A DNA stretch of 64,000 bases. It comes from Methylovirgula sp. (GTDB taxonomy: Bacteria; Pseudomonadota; Alphaproteobacteria; Rhizobiales; Beijerinckiaceae). Shown here one piece after another: positions 32,519-40,256 of this stretch. The stretch spans positions 1,238,501 to 1,302,500 of the forward strand of contig NZ_JBBCGP010000001.1 in assembly GCF_037200945.1 (NCBI RefSeq). Reading direction: 5' to 3'. The notes under the pieces are model-generated. The model worked only from the letters and a program-made list of their open reading frames with translations. It did no database searches and was not told where the DNA came from. Within the stretch, counting starts at the first letter, position 1, and every line of letters begins with the position of its first letter. A program made the translations under genes and the position numbers.

Positions 32519-33472
32519 TTGGCGAAGCGCCTCAACCTTCTAATTGTGCTGACGCTGACGGCGCTGCTGTCCTGCCAGGGCTTCGCCTATGGCAACAGCG
32601 ATACGATTACCCCGCTGCCGGTTGGCGAAATCGCACCGGGCGTCTATGCGCATCAGGCGCCAGTGACGGCGATGAACGCCGCGAGCGGCGGCGACATCGC
32701 CAATATCGGCTTCATTGTTGGCGACGATGCCGTTGCCATCATCGATACGGGCGGGGCGCTGATCATCGGCGAGCGGCTGAAAAAGGCGATTGAAGCGGTC
32801 ACGCATAAGCCAATCCGCTACGTCATCAATACGCACGAACACCCTGACCATATTTTCGGCAATGCCGCTTTTGTAGGTCCCGGCGTCACGTTTGTCGGCC
32901 ACAAAAATCTCCCGCGCGCGATGGCAGAGCGCGGCCCCTCCTATCTCGCGACCTGGCGGCGCGTGATGACGCCGGATCTCGTGAACGGCATCAAGCTCGT
33001 ACCGCCGACATTGCTTGTCAGCACCGATAAGGACGCGAAGCTCGATCTTGGCCATCGGGTGCTCGATCTGCACGCCTGGCCGCCGATGCATACCGATTGC
33101 GATGTCACGATCTTCGACGAGAAGACGGCGACGCTGTTCACCGGCGATCTCGTCTTTCTTCAGCATGTCCCGGTCGTCGATGGCAGTGTGATCGGCTGGC
33201 TGAAGGCGATGCCTGAACTGGCGAAAATCCCGGCGAAACGCGTCGTCCCCGGACACGGGACGATCGATGTCGACTGGCCGCAGGCGCTTGCCGCCGAGCA
33301 AACTTATCTGACCCGGCTGACGAAGGATTTGCGCGGCTTCATCGCGCGGGGCGCCGATATCAATGTTGCCGCCAAAGATGCGGCGAAATCGGAGGCGTCG
33401 AAATGGCAGCTCTTCGGCGTCTATAATCCGCGCAATGCGATCGCGGGGTATGCAGAACTCGAATGGCAATGA
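32519..33472 (+). CDS. Quinoprotein relay system zinc metallohydrolase (SoxH-like, MBL fold)
   Basis: 317 residues from a TTG start at 32519. It has a signal peptide (LIVLTLTALLSCQGFAYG) and the metallo-beta-lactamase motif THEHPDHIFGNAAFV, with later ligands in MHTDCDV, FTGDLVF and VPGHGTID. The pattern fits the SoxH-related metallohydrolases found with PQQ dehydrogenases. It probably acts in the periplasm together with the SoxYZ-like carrier encoded next; substrate not known. Confidence 0.85.
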   Translation: MAKRLNLLIVLTLTALLSCQGFAYGNSDTITPLPVGEIAPGVYAHQAPVTAMNAASGGDIANIGFIVGDDAVAIIDTGGALIIGERLKKAIEAVTHKPIRYVINTHEHPDHIFGNAAFVGPGVTFVGHKNLPRAMAERGPSYLATWRRVMTPDLVNGIKLVPPTLLVSTDKDAKLDLGHRVLDLHAWPPMHTDCDVTIFDEKTATLFTGDLVFLQHVPVVDGSVIGWLKAMPELAKIPAKRVVPGHGTIDVDWPQALAAEQTYLTRLTKDLRGFIARGADINVAAKDAAKSEASKWQLFGVYNPRNAIAGYAELEWQ

Positions 33473-33515
33473 AACGGCGGCTAAAAACGCTATAATCGCC
33501 GTAAGGGAGGACGAC

Positions 33516-34358
33516 ATGCGTGGATGGCGAGGATTGGCGGCGCTGGCCGCAATGATCGCAATGGGCTGTCTGGCCTTCGCGCCAGCACGGGCCGATGATG
33601 CAAGCGCCAATCAGATGTGGAAGAGCCTTGCCGATGCGCTCTTCCCGCATCAGGCGCTGACAGAGGATGGAACCATCATCAACCTCGGGACGCCGCTTGC
33701 CGCCGACAATGGGGCGCTGGTGCCGGTGACGCTGCATATGAATTACACCGATCCCGGCCTGCCGGCGGACGACCCGCATCGGGTTAAGAAGATCACGCTG
33801 GTTATCGACAATAATCCCGCGCCGGTTGCGGCGGTGTTCGAACTTGGGCCGAAGGCGGACGTCACCAAGATCGAGACGCGCGTGCGGGTCAACCAGAACA
33901 CCCGCGTCCATGCCGTGGCCGAAACCACGGATGGCAAGTTTTATGTCAGTGAATCCTTCGTCGCTGCGGCCGGTGGATGCTCGTCGGCGAGCGGCGACTC
34001 GGCTGGCTATGATGGGCCGCCCATCGGCACGATCCGTCTGCGTGCCATCAAACCGGAATATGTGAGCAACGATTCACAGCGTAAGGAAGCGGTCGTGATG
34101 ATCAAGCACCCCAACAACACCGGGATGCAGATGGATCAGGAGACCCACCTTTATATCCCCGCGCGCTATATCGAAACCTTACGCGTGACTCAGGGCGACG
34201 ATCTGATCTTCGCCGTGACTGGCGGCATCTCGATCTCGGAGGACCCGAATTTCCGCTTTGACTACGTCTCGAATGGCGCGAGCGGAATGTCGGTTACGGC
34301 CGTCGATACGAAGGGCGAGAAATTCGCCAAGGCCGGCGCCCTCGAGCCCGCGATGTAA
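33516..34358 (+). CDS. Quinoprotein dehydrogenase-associated SoxYZ-like carrier protein
   Basis: 280 residues from the ATG at 33516 with a GGGAGG ribosome site. A signal peptide (LAALAAMIAMGCLAFAPARA) is followed by a SoxY-like half ending near VAAAGGCSSASG, which holds the carrier cysteine, and a SoxZ-like half (IGTIRLRAIKPEY, VMIKHPNNTGMQMD, PARYIETLRVTQGDD). In sulfur oxidisers SoxY and SoxZ are separate; the fused form is typical of PQQ dehydrogenase loci. It presumably shuttles a thiol-bound intermediate for the neighbouring metallohydrolase. Confidence 0.87.
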   Translation: MRGWRGLAALAAMIAMGCLAFAPARADDASANQMWKSLADALFPHQALTEDGTIINLGTPLAADNGALVPVTLHMNYTDPGLPADDPHRVKKITLVIDNNPAPVAAVFELGPKADVTKIETRVRVNQNTRVHAVAETTDGKFYVSESFVAAAGGCSSASGDSAGYDGPPIGTIRLRAIKPEYVSNDSQRKEAVVMIKHPNNTGMQMDQETHLYIPARYIETLRVTQGDDLIFAVTGGISISEDPNFRFDYVSNGASGMSVTAVDTKGEKFAKAGALEPAM

Positions 34359-34373
34359 AATGTTGCGCTGCGG

Positions 34374-34757
34374 CTAACTGAACATCTCAAAATCGCCGGG
34401 CTCGTGCGGCGCGTCTTCGTCCTTTTTAGCGAAGCTCAGATGCGTGGAGAGATCGGCAAGCGTCAAGACTTTCGTGGCGATGGTCGGATCGACCTGCCAG
34501 TCTTCCGGCAGAATGAGCGCCAGTGCGCCGAGGAAATCGGCCAGATTTTTGAGCTTCTGGCTGATGTGATCGAAGTCTTGCAATTCGCGTAAATGCGCGG
34601 GATTGCGCGCAGCCGCTTCCAAGACCAGCGGCGCGATCAGATGCTGAAGACGATGTACGGATTCACCGACATCGTCGAGGGCTTCGCACACGCGGTCCGT
34701 CACATCGGCGAGCGAGACGCATTGGATGTCCGGCCGACCCGCGCATTTAATAGACAT
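34374..34757 (-). CDS. Hypothetical protein at the end of the chemotaxis operon
   Basis: 127 residues, mainly helical (VSLADVTDRVCEALDDVGESVHRLQHLIAPLVLEAAARNPAHLRELQDFDHISQKLKNLADFLGALALIL), ending GDFEMFS. It is 12 bases behind cheD on the same strand. Helical length and position recall phosphatase or scaffold proteins of chemotaxis systems, but I do not recognise a family. The acidic-aromatic C-terminus resembles the tails of CheD and the MCP in this cluster. Confidence 0.65.
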   Translation of the reverse strand: MSIKCAGRPDIQCVSLADVTDRVCEALDDVGESVHRLQHLIAPLVLEAAARNPAHLRELQDFDHISQKLKNLADFLGALALILPEDWQVDPTIATKVLTLADLSTHLSFAKKDEDAPHEPGDFEMFS

Positions 34758-34768
34758 CGCATCGATCC

Positions 34769-35332
34769 TTAAAAAAATTCGACATCGCCATCAACATGCG
34801 GCGCCGGTGGCGGCACGATGATCGGAACTTCCTGACCCGCGATCATGGCCTGCCGCGCCCGGCCAGACACCGGCCAGAATTGCAGCCGTCGTCCGCTCTC
34901 GCCGCCACAACTGCCGCCGAGGTAAGCTATGCCTTCGGTCTTGAGAAATCGTTCGGCGAAAATCGAATTTTGACGGCCAATGTCGGATAATTTCTCAACC
35001 GTCCGCGCACCGCCGAAAAGCTTTGCCTGAAGCCGATCCTTGCGGGCACCGTGCTGCAATAATCCGTTAACCAAAAGCTCCATCAGATGCACACCGTAGC
35101 GTTCAGCGTCACGCGTGTTGGTGTCGCGGTCAGCACCCGGCAACAAAAAATGATTCATGCCGCCGACGCGCGCGACCGGATCATGAATGCAGGCGGCGAC
35201 ACAAGAGCCAAGTAGCGTCAGGAGCACAACATTCGGCTGGTCAGAGACGTAATACTGACCTTGAATGATGTGTACTTTTTGCTGGCGCTCTTCGGTGTGT
35301 TCAGCTCTGTGCGCGGCATTATGGAGCGTCAT
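34769..35332 (-). CDS. cheD: CheD, chemoreceptor glutamine deamidase
   Basis: 187 residues: QYYVSDQPNVVLLTLLGSCVAACIHDPVARVGGMNHFLLPG contains the catalytic Cys (GSC) and His (MNHFLLP). It deamidates receptor glutamines and can interact with CheY-type partners. It overlaps cheY by four bases. The C-terminus HVDGDVEFF is acidic-aromatic, an extension not needed for catalysis. Confidence 0.93.
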   Translation of the reverse strand: MTLHNAAHRAEHTEERQQKVHIIQGQYYVSDQPNVVLLTLLGSCVAACIHDPVARVGGMNHFLLPGADRDTNTRDAERYGVHLMELLVNGLLQHGARKDRLQAKLFGGARTVEKLSDIGRQNSIFAERFLKTEGIAYLGGSCGGESGRRLQFWPVSGRARQAMIAGQEVPIIVPPPAPHVDGDVEFF

Positions 35333-35718
35333 TTAAGTTTTCCGAAGACGGCTTCGATCGCGCCCTTCAGGACCGGGATGGTGAACGGCTTGACCAGATA
35401 ATTATTGACCCCGAGTTTGATCGCACGCTCAATCAAGGCGCGGTCGCCGCGGCCCGTCAACATGATGAAGGCTGCCTTTTGCGTCGACGGATGGGCGCGC
35501 ACTGCCTGTAAAAACTGCAAGCCATCGAGCTTTGGCATATTGAGATCGGAGATGACGAGATGCGCCGGCTTCTGCAGCAGCGCTTTCAACCCCTGCTCGC
35601 CATCGCCGGCTTGCTCGATATCCTGGATCCCGAGCTGCTGCAGGCCGTCGCGAATCAGAGCGCGACTGGTGAGCTGGTCGTCGACGATCATCGCCCTTAT
35701 GGCTGACGCGAACGGCAT
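35329..35718 (-). CDS. cheY: CheY-like response regulator (distal copy)
   Basis: 129 residues, a lone receiver domain: AMIVDDQLTSRALI (acidic pocket), LVISDLNMPKLDGLQFLQAV (phosphorylated Asp), FIMLTGRGD (Thr) and VNNYLVKPFTIPVLKGAI (Lys). It overlaps cheB by 22 bases and cheD by four. One of two CheY proteins in the operon; one may drive the motor and the other act as a phosphate sink. Confidence 0.92.
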   Translation of the reverse strand: MPFASAIRAMIVDDQLTSRALIRDGLQQLGIQDIEQAGDGEQGLKALLQKPAHLVISDLNMPKLDGLQFLQAVRAHPSTQKAAFIMLTGRGDRALIERAIKLGVNNYLVKPFTIPVLKGAIEAVFGKLK

Positions 35719-36767
35719 GCTTTTACTCCTTCCTCGTCCCGATTCGTGAGACGCAGAATTTCATTGCCGATCTTTTCGAGCGGCAATTGCTTTTCCACCG
35801 CATCGACCTCGAAGGCGACGCGGGGCATTCCGTAAACAAGGCTTGTCGCGCGATCCTGCCCGATCGTCATCGCGCCGGCGCGGCGCATGGCGAGAAGCCC
35901 ATCGGCGCCGTCGCGGCCCATGCCGGTGAGAATCACGCCAACAGCCTTCGATTTGGCGGCGATACAAACCGAGTTGAACATGACATCGACAGACGGCCGA
36001 TGGCCGTTGACCGGTCCGGCGTTGCTCAAGCGACAACTCAAGCCTCTGCCAGCAACGATTTCAAGATGCGTCGTTGTGCCGGGCGCGAGATAGATCTGGC
36101 CCTGCTTCAGCGGCGCGCCGTCGCTGGCCTCGCTCACACGCGGCGCACATAGCCGATCAAGCCGATCGGCGAAACTCTTGGTGAACGTCGCCGGCATATG
36201 CTGGGTCACGACCGTCGGCGGGCAATTCTCGGGAAATTTCGACAACACCGAGATCAAGGCTTCGACGCCACCGGTCGAGGCGCCAATGGCGATAATTCTG
36301 CCGTCGGATTCATAGACGCTCTGCTTTGGCGCGGCAGGTGCCGGTGCGTCCTGGCGCAGTGGTTTCATGAGATGCAGCCGCGCAGCGGCGGCGGCCTTCA
36401 CTTTGGCGGCCAGATCGGGAAACAATTCGCGGTCGCCCGGCGCCGGTTTGGCGATGCAATCGAACGCGCCGATTTCGAGCGCCTTGATCGTCGCCTCGGT
36501 GCCGCGCGCGGTGAGATTCGAGATCATAATGACCGGCGTTGGCCGCAGCTTCATGATTTTCGAGAGAAAATCGATGCCATTCATGTTCGGCATTTCGACA
36601 TCGAGCGTCACGACGTGGGGCTCAAGCGCCTTGATGGCCTCGCGTGCCTCAAGCGGATCGGCGGCTTGGCCGACGACTTCGATATCCGGATCCTGCGCCA
36701 AAATCTGGCTGATCAGATGCCGCATCGTCCGCGAATCATCGACAACGAGAACCTTGGTCTTGTTCAC
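35697..36767 (-). CDS. cheB: CheB, protein-glutamate methylesterase
   Basis: 356 residues from the GTG at 36767, which overlaps the cheR stop (GTGA). Receiver domain with Asp56 in VVTLDVEMPNMNGIDFL; catalytic domain with IAIGASTGGVEAL (Ser), VVTQHMPATFTKSFADRL (His) and ILTGMGRDGADGLLAMRRAGAMTIGQDRATSLVYGMPR (Asp). It demethylates chemoreceptors under control of CheA. Confidence 0.95.
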   Translation of the reverse strand: MNKTKVLVVDDSRTMRHLISQILAQDPDIEVVGQAADPLEAREAIKALEPHVVTLDVEMPNMNGIDFLSKIMKLRPTPVIMISNLTARGTEATIKALEIGAFDCIAKPAPGDRELFPDLAAKVKAAAAARLHLMKPLRQDAPAPAAPKQSVYESDGRIIAIGASTGGVEALISVLSKFPENCPPTVVTQHMPATFTKSFADRLDRLCAPRVSEASDGAPLKQGQIYLAPGTTTHLEIVAGRGLSCRLSNAGPVNGHRPSVDVMFNSVCIAAKSKAVGVILTGMGRDGADGLLAMRRAGAMTIGQDRATSLVYGMPRVAFEVDAVEKQLPLEKIGNEILRLTNRDEEGVKACRSRQP

Positions 36768-37663
36768 TTGCGCGCCTCTTGTCTCAGACGGTACGTGGTG
36801 ATGCCATCGCTTTCGAAGCGTGCGGCGGCAGGTCCAGACACGCGTTCCGAATGGCCGATGTAGAGGTGCCCACCTGGCACGAGCTGCGGCACGAAGCGAC
36901 CCCACAGCGTTGCCTGTGTATCCGCTTCGAAATAGATCACGACGTTGCGGCAGAAGATTGCGTTGAACTGGCCGCGCATCGGCCAATTGCCGATAAGGTT
37001 GAGTTCGCGGAAAGCCACGAGGGTGCGCAAGGCGTCGTTCGCGGTCCAGACTTTGCCGCCGGCGCCGCGCGTGGACGAAAACCAGCGCAGGCGCTGATCG
37101 GACGGCACGGGCTGCATCAACGCGTCGCCATATATGCCGGCGGTTCCTTCGGCGACCATGTTGGGGTCGATGTCGGTCGCTAAAACCCTGATGTCGTAAT
37201 TGGCGGCATCGGGCAGCATCGAGAGAATTGTCAGGGCAATCGAATAGGGCTCGGCACCGTTTGAACACGCCGCAGACCAGAACCGCACGCGGCCGCCGTG
37301 GCGCGCCTTTTCGATCAGGGCCGGCAGAACCTGTTTGCGTAAATGCTCGAAATGATGCGGCTCGCGGAAGAAACGCGTGACGTTCGTCGTCAGCGCCGCA
37401 AGCATTTGCTGGCGCTCGCTGACACCGGCGTGAGACGAGACAAGCTCGCAATAGTCGCGAAAGCTTTCGAGCCCCAGCGCGCGCAATCTTTTTGCCAGCC
37501 GCGAATAGACGAGCGCGGCCTTGCCGTTCGGCACATGAATACCGGCATCGGCGTGCAGCATTTCCGCGATCCGACGAAAGTCGGCGTCCGTCATTACAAA
37601 TTCGGCCGAGATCGCGGCGGAAGCCCGCTGCGCCTCGATCGCTTTGGTCGGGACGCTTGTCAT
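36764..37663 (-). CDS. cheR: CheR, chemoreceptor methyltransferase
   Basis: 299 residues with the SAM-binding region RVRFWSAACSNGAEPYSIALTIL and TDIDPNMV, and ALTTNVTRFFREPHHFEHL plus FNAIFCRNVVIYFEADTQ. It methylates receptor glutamates, opposing CheB and CheD. The start overlaps cheA by four bases. The MCP in this operon ends WEEF, a good docking pentapeptide for CheR/CheB. Confidence 0.95.
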   Translation of the reverse strand: MTSVPTKAIEAQRASAAISAEFVMTDADFRRIAEMLHADAGIHVPNGKAALVYSRLAKRLRALGLESFRDYCELVSSHAGVSERQQMLAALTTNVTRFFREPHHFEHLRKQVLPALIEKARHGGRVRFWSAACSNGAEPYSIALTILSMLPDAANYDIRVLATDIDPNMVAEGTAGIYGDALMQPVPSDQRLRWFSSTRGAGGKVWTANDALRTLVAFRELNLIGNWPMRGQFNAIFCRNVVIYFEADTQATLWGRFVPQLVPGGHLYIGHSERVSGPAAARFESDGITTYRLRQEARK

Positions 37664-39825
37664 GCCGCTTCGCTAATCCCCGAGCCGATATTCTCTTGCG
37701 TGTTGGCGATCACAGCATCCACATCGAGGATCAGCGCCACGCGGCCGTCACCCAGGATGGTCGCGGCGGCAATGCCGGGCACGTGGCGATAATTTGCTTC
37801 GAGACTCTTGATGACAACCTGCCGCTGCCCCTGGATGGCATCGACAAGGAAGGCGCTGCGGCCGCCACCCTCCGTCTCGACCAGAATGACCACGCTCGCC
37901 AAGGCGTCGCTCGCCCCGCCGCGATAGCCGAGTTCGCGGCCGATATCGATCAGCGGGGTAAACTTGTCGCGGATTGAGATCACGCGGGCCTGGCCGCCCA
38001 TGCTGTGCACCTCGCCGGGTTTGGCCTGCAAGGTTTCGACAATGGCGGTCAGCGGAACGATGAGCGTCTGATCGGCGACTGTCACGACCATCCCGTCGAG
38101 TACGGCGAGAGTCAGCGGCAAGCTCATCGTAAAGGTCGAACCGCGGCCGGGACGCGAAGAGATCGAGATGCGGCCGCCGAGCGCCTGGATCGAACGTTTC
38201 ACCACGTCCATGCCGACGCCGCGCCCGGAGATGTCGGAGATTTCCGATGCGGTCGAAAATCCGGGCAGGAAAATCAGATTGTCGATCTCGTCGTCGCTGA
38301 GCATTGCGTCGGCGGCAATCAACCCCTTGTCGATCGCGATCTGCTTCACGCGCGGACGGTTGATACCGGCGCCGTCGTCGGATATCTCGATCACGATGCG
38401 GCCAGAACGATGCAGGGCGGAGAGACGGACGGTGCCTTCTTCCGGCTTGCCGGCGGCGATGCGCGTCTCCGGCTTTTCCAAACCGTGATCGATAGCGTTG
38501 CGAATCATATGGGTGAGCGGATCGCTCAAACGCTCGATCACCGTCTTGTCGACTTCGGTGTTTTCGCCATCGGTGACGAGACGCACGGCCTTGCCGGTCA
38601 TCACCGCGAGTTCGCGCACAAGCCGCGGCATCCGCTGGAAGACGGATTTCACCGGCTGCGCCCGGATCGCCATCACGCTATCCTGGATTTCACGCGTCAA
38701 TTGTTCAAGTTCGTCGAGGCCGATGACAATGCCCGACGCGCGGGCAAGTCCTGCCTCGGTCACGCGCTGCGCGAGCATCGCCTGATTGATGACGAGTTCG
38801 CCGACGAGATCGATCAGCCTGTCCACGCGATCAAGATCGACGCGGATCGTTGCCGTGGCGCCTTTGTTTTCCGCATCGCCGGATTTTGCCACGGCAGGCG
38901 CTGACGTCACGGGCTCGGCCAAATCGTGCTTGGCCACCGGGAGAGTGACGACAGGCGTTGCATCGATTTGCGGTGCGGGTGCTTTCGCTGCAGAAATCTC
39001 GGCTTGCGGTGCCTGAACACGCGCGAGAAGCGCGGCAAGTTCGTCGTCGAGACTGGTGTCGCCTGTCGAAGGCTCGGATTCGTTCGTTATCTCAAGATCG
39101 CAATCCCAGCTGACGAAATCGAAGACATCGCGCACCGCGTCTTCATCTTTCGTTGTCGTGAGCCTGATCGTCCAGGAGAGATAGGCACCCTCCGGATCGA
39201 GTTCGCTGAGGAGCGGAAGGTCGGAAATATCGCAAGACGTTTCGAGCTCGCCGAGTTCGGCGAGTTCACGCAGGATCAAAGCCGTCTCGTTCGCCTTGGC
39301 GTAGAGGCTGGGCTTGGGTTTGAAGTAGATGATGAAGACATTTTCGGCGGGTGGCGGCGGTGGCTCGTCGCCGAGATCGAAATCGATCAGCACCGGCTGA
39401 AATTCGATGCCAGAGAGATCGTCGTCGGGTTCTGCTGCGTCGCCAGGGTTGAGCGCGCGTAATTCGTCGGCGAGCTTCTGGCTGCGGCTTTCATCGATGC
39501 TGCCGCCGTCGCGGGCGGCGCGGACGAGATCCGCTAGCACATCGGCCGCGCGCAAAAGAACTTTCAGCAGGTCCGGCGTCGCTTCAAGCCGGCCGGCGCG
39601 GACGTGGTCGAGCGCGGTCTCGAACACATGCGCGAATCGGACCAAGTCTTCGAGGCTGAAGGCGCCGGCACCGCCCTTGACGGAATGGACGGCCCGAAAG
39701 ACGGCGTTGACCGTCTCTGGATCATGATCGCCACTTTCCATGGCGAGCAGGCCGGTCTCCAATTCCGCGAGCTGTTCTTCGCATTCTTGAAAGAACGTCT
39801 GTTTAATCGCCGCCATCGGGTCCAT
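37660..39825 (-). CDS. cheA: CheA, chemotaxis sensor histidine kinase
   Basis: 721 residues: Hpt domain with the phosphorylated His47 in FRAVHSVKGGAGAF; a P2-like domain (ENVFIIYFKPKPSLYAKANET); dimerisation (RVDLDRVDRLIDLVGELVINQAML); the ATPase (DPLTHMIRNAIDHGLE, ISDDGAGINRPRVK, GRGVGMDVVKRSIQALGGRISISSRPGRGSTFTMSLPLT); and a CheW-like P5 domain at the C-terminus. It phosphorylates CheY and CheB. It lies 17 bases behind the proximal cheY. Confidence 0.96.
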   Translation of the reverse strand: MDPMAAIKQTFFQECEEQLAELETGLLAMESGDHDPETVNAVFRAVHSVKGGAGAFSLEDLVRFAHVFETALDHVRAGRLEATPDLLKVLLRAADVLADLVRAARDGGSIDESRSQKLADELRALNPGDAAEPDDDLSGIEFQPVLIDFDLGDEPPPPPAENVFIIYFKPKPSLYAKANETALILRELAELGELETSCDISDLPLLSELDPEGAYLSWTIRLTTTKDEDAVRDVFDFVSWDCDLEITNESEPSTGDTSLDDELAALLARVQAPQAEISAAKAPAPQIDATPVVTLPVAKHDLAEPVTSAPAVAKSGDAENKGATATIRVDLDRVDRLIDLVGELVINQAMLAQRVTEAGLARASGIVIGLDELEQLTREIQDSVMAIRAQPVKSVFQRMPRLVRELAVMTGKAVRLVTDGENTEVDKTVIERLSDPLTHMIRNAIDHGLEKPETRIAAGKPEEGTVRLSALHRSGRIVIEISDDGAGINRPRVKQIAIDKGLIAADAMLSDDEIDNLIFLPGFSTASEISDISGRGVGMDVVKRSIQALGGRISISSRPGRGSTFTMSLPLTLAVLDGMVVTVADQTLIVPLTAIVETLQAKPGEVHSMGGQARVISIRDKFTPLIDIGRELGYRGGASDALASVVILVETEGGGRSAFLVDAIQGQRQVVIKSLEANYRHVPGIAAATILGDGRVALILDVDAVIANTQENIGSGISEAA

Positions 39826-39842
39826 GGCACGCCTCCGTCAGG

Positions 39843-40208
39843 TCAGGCTGCAACGCGGCGAACGGCGGCGACGAGTTTCGTCGGGTCGAAGGGCTTGACG
39901 ATCCAGCCCGTGGCTCCGGCGCGGCGGGCGCGATCCTTCTTCTCTGCGTCACTTTCCGTCGTCAGAACGAGAATAGGCAGCGCACGGTATTTGGCGTCGT
40001 GGCGGACTTTCTCGATAAAGCCGAAGCCATCGAGACGCGGCATGTTGATGTCGGTGACGATCACATCCGGCGTTTCGCCAGCAAGCACCTCAAGCCCGTG
40101 CATTCCGTCTTCGGCTTGCACCACGCGATAACCTGCGTCGGAAAGCGTCAGCAGAAGCATGTCGCGCATCGTGCGAGAATCATCGACCGTGAGAACCGTT
40201 TTGGTCAT
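39843..40208 (-). CDS. cheY: CheY-like response regulator (proximal copy)
   Basis: 121 residues, a lone receiver: VLTVDDSRTMRDMLLLTLSDAGY, PDVIVTDINMPRLDGFGFIEKV (Asp), ILVLTTESD (Thr) and WIVKPFDPTKL (Lys). It is closer to classical motor-binding CheY than the distal copy. It sits between mcp and cheA. Confidence 0.94.
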   Translation of the reverse strand: MTKTVLTVDDSRTMRDMLLLTLSDAGYRVVQAEDGMHGLEVLAGETPDVIVTDINMPRLDGFGFIEKVRHDAKYRALPILVLTTESDAEKKDRARRAGATGWIVKPFDPTKLVAAVRRVAA

Positions 40209-40256
40209 CGCGATATTCCTTTGGAAATTGCTTAGGTAGAGTTTGCAGCAGAGGCC

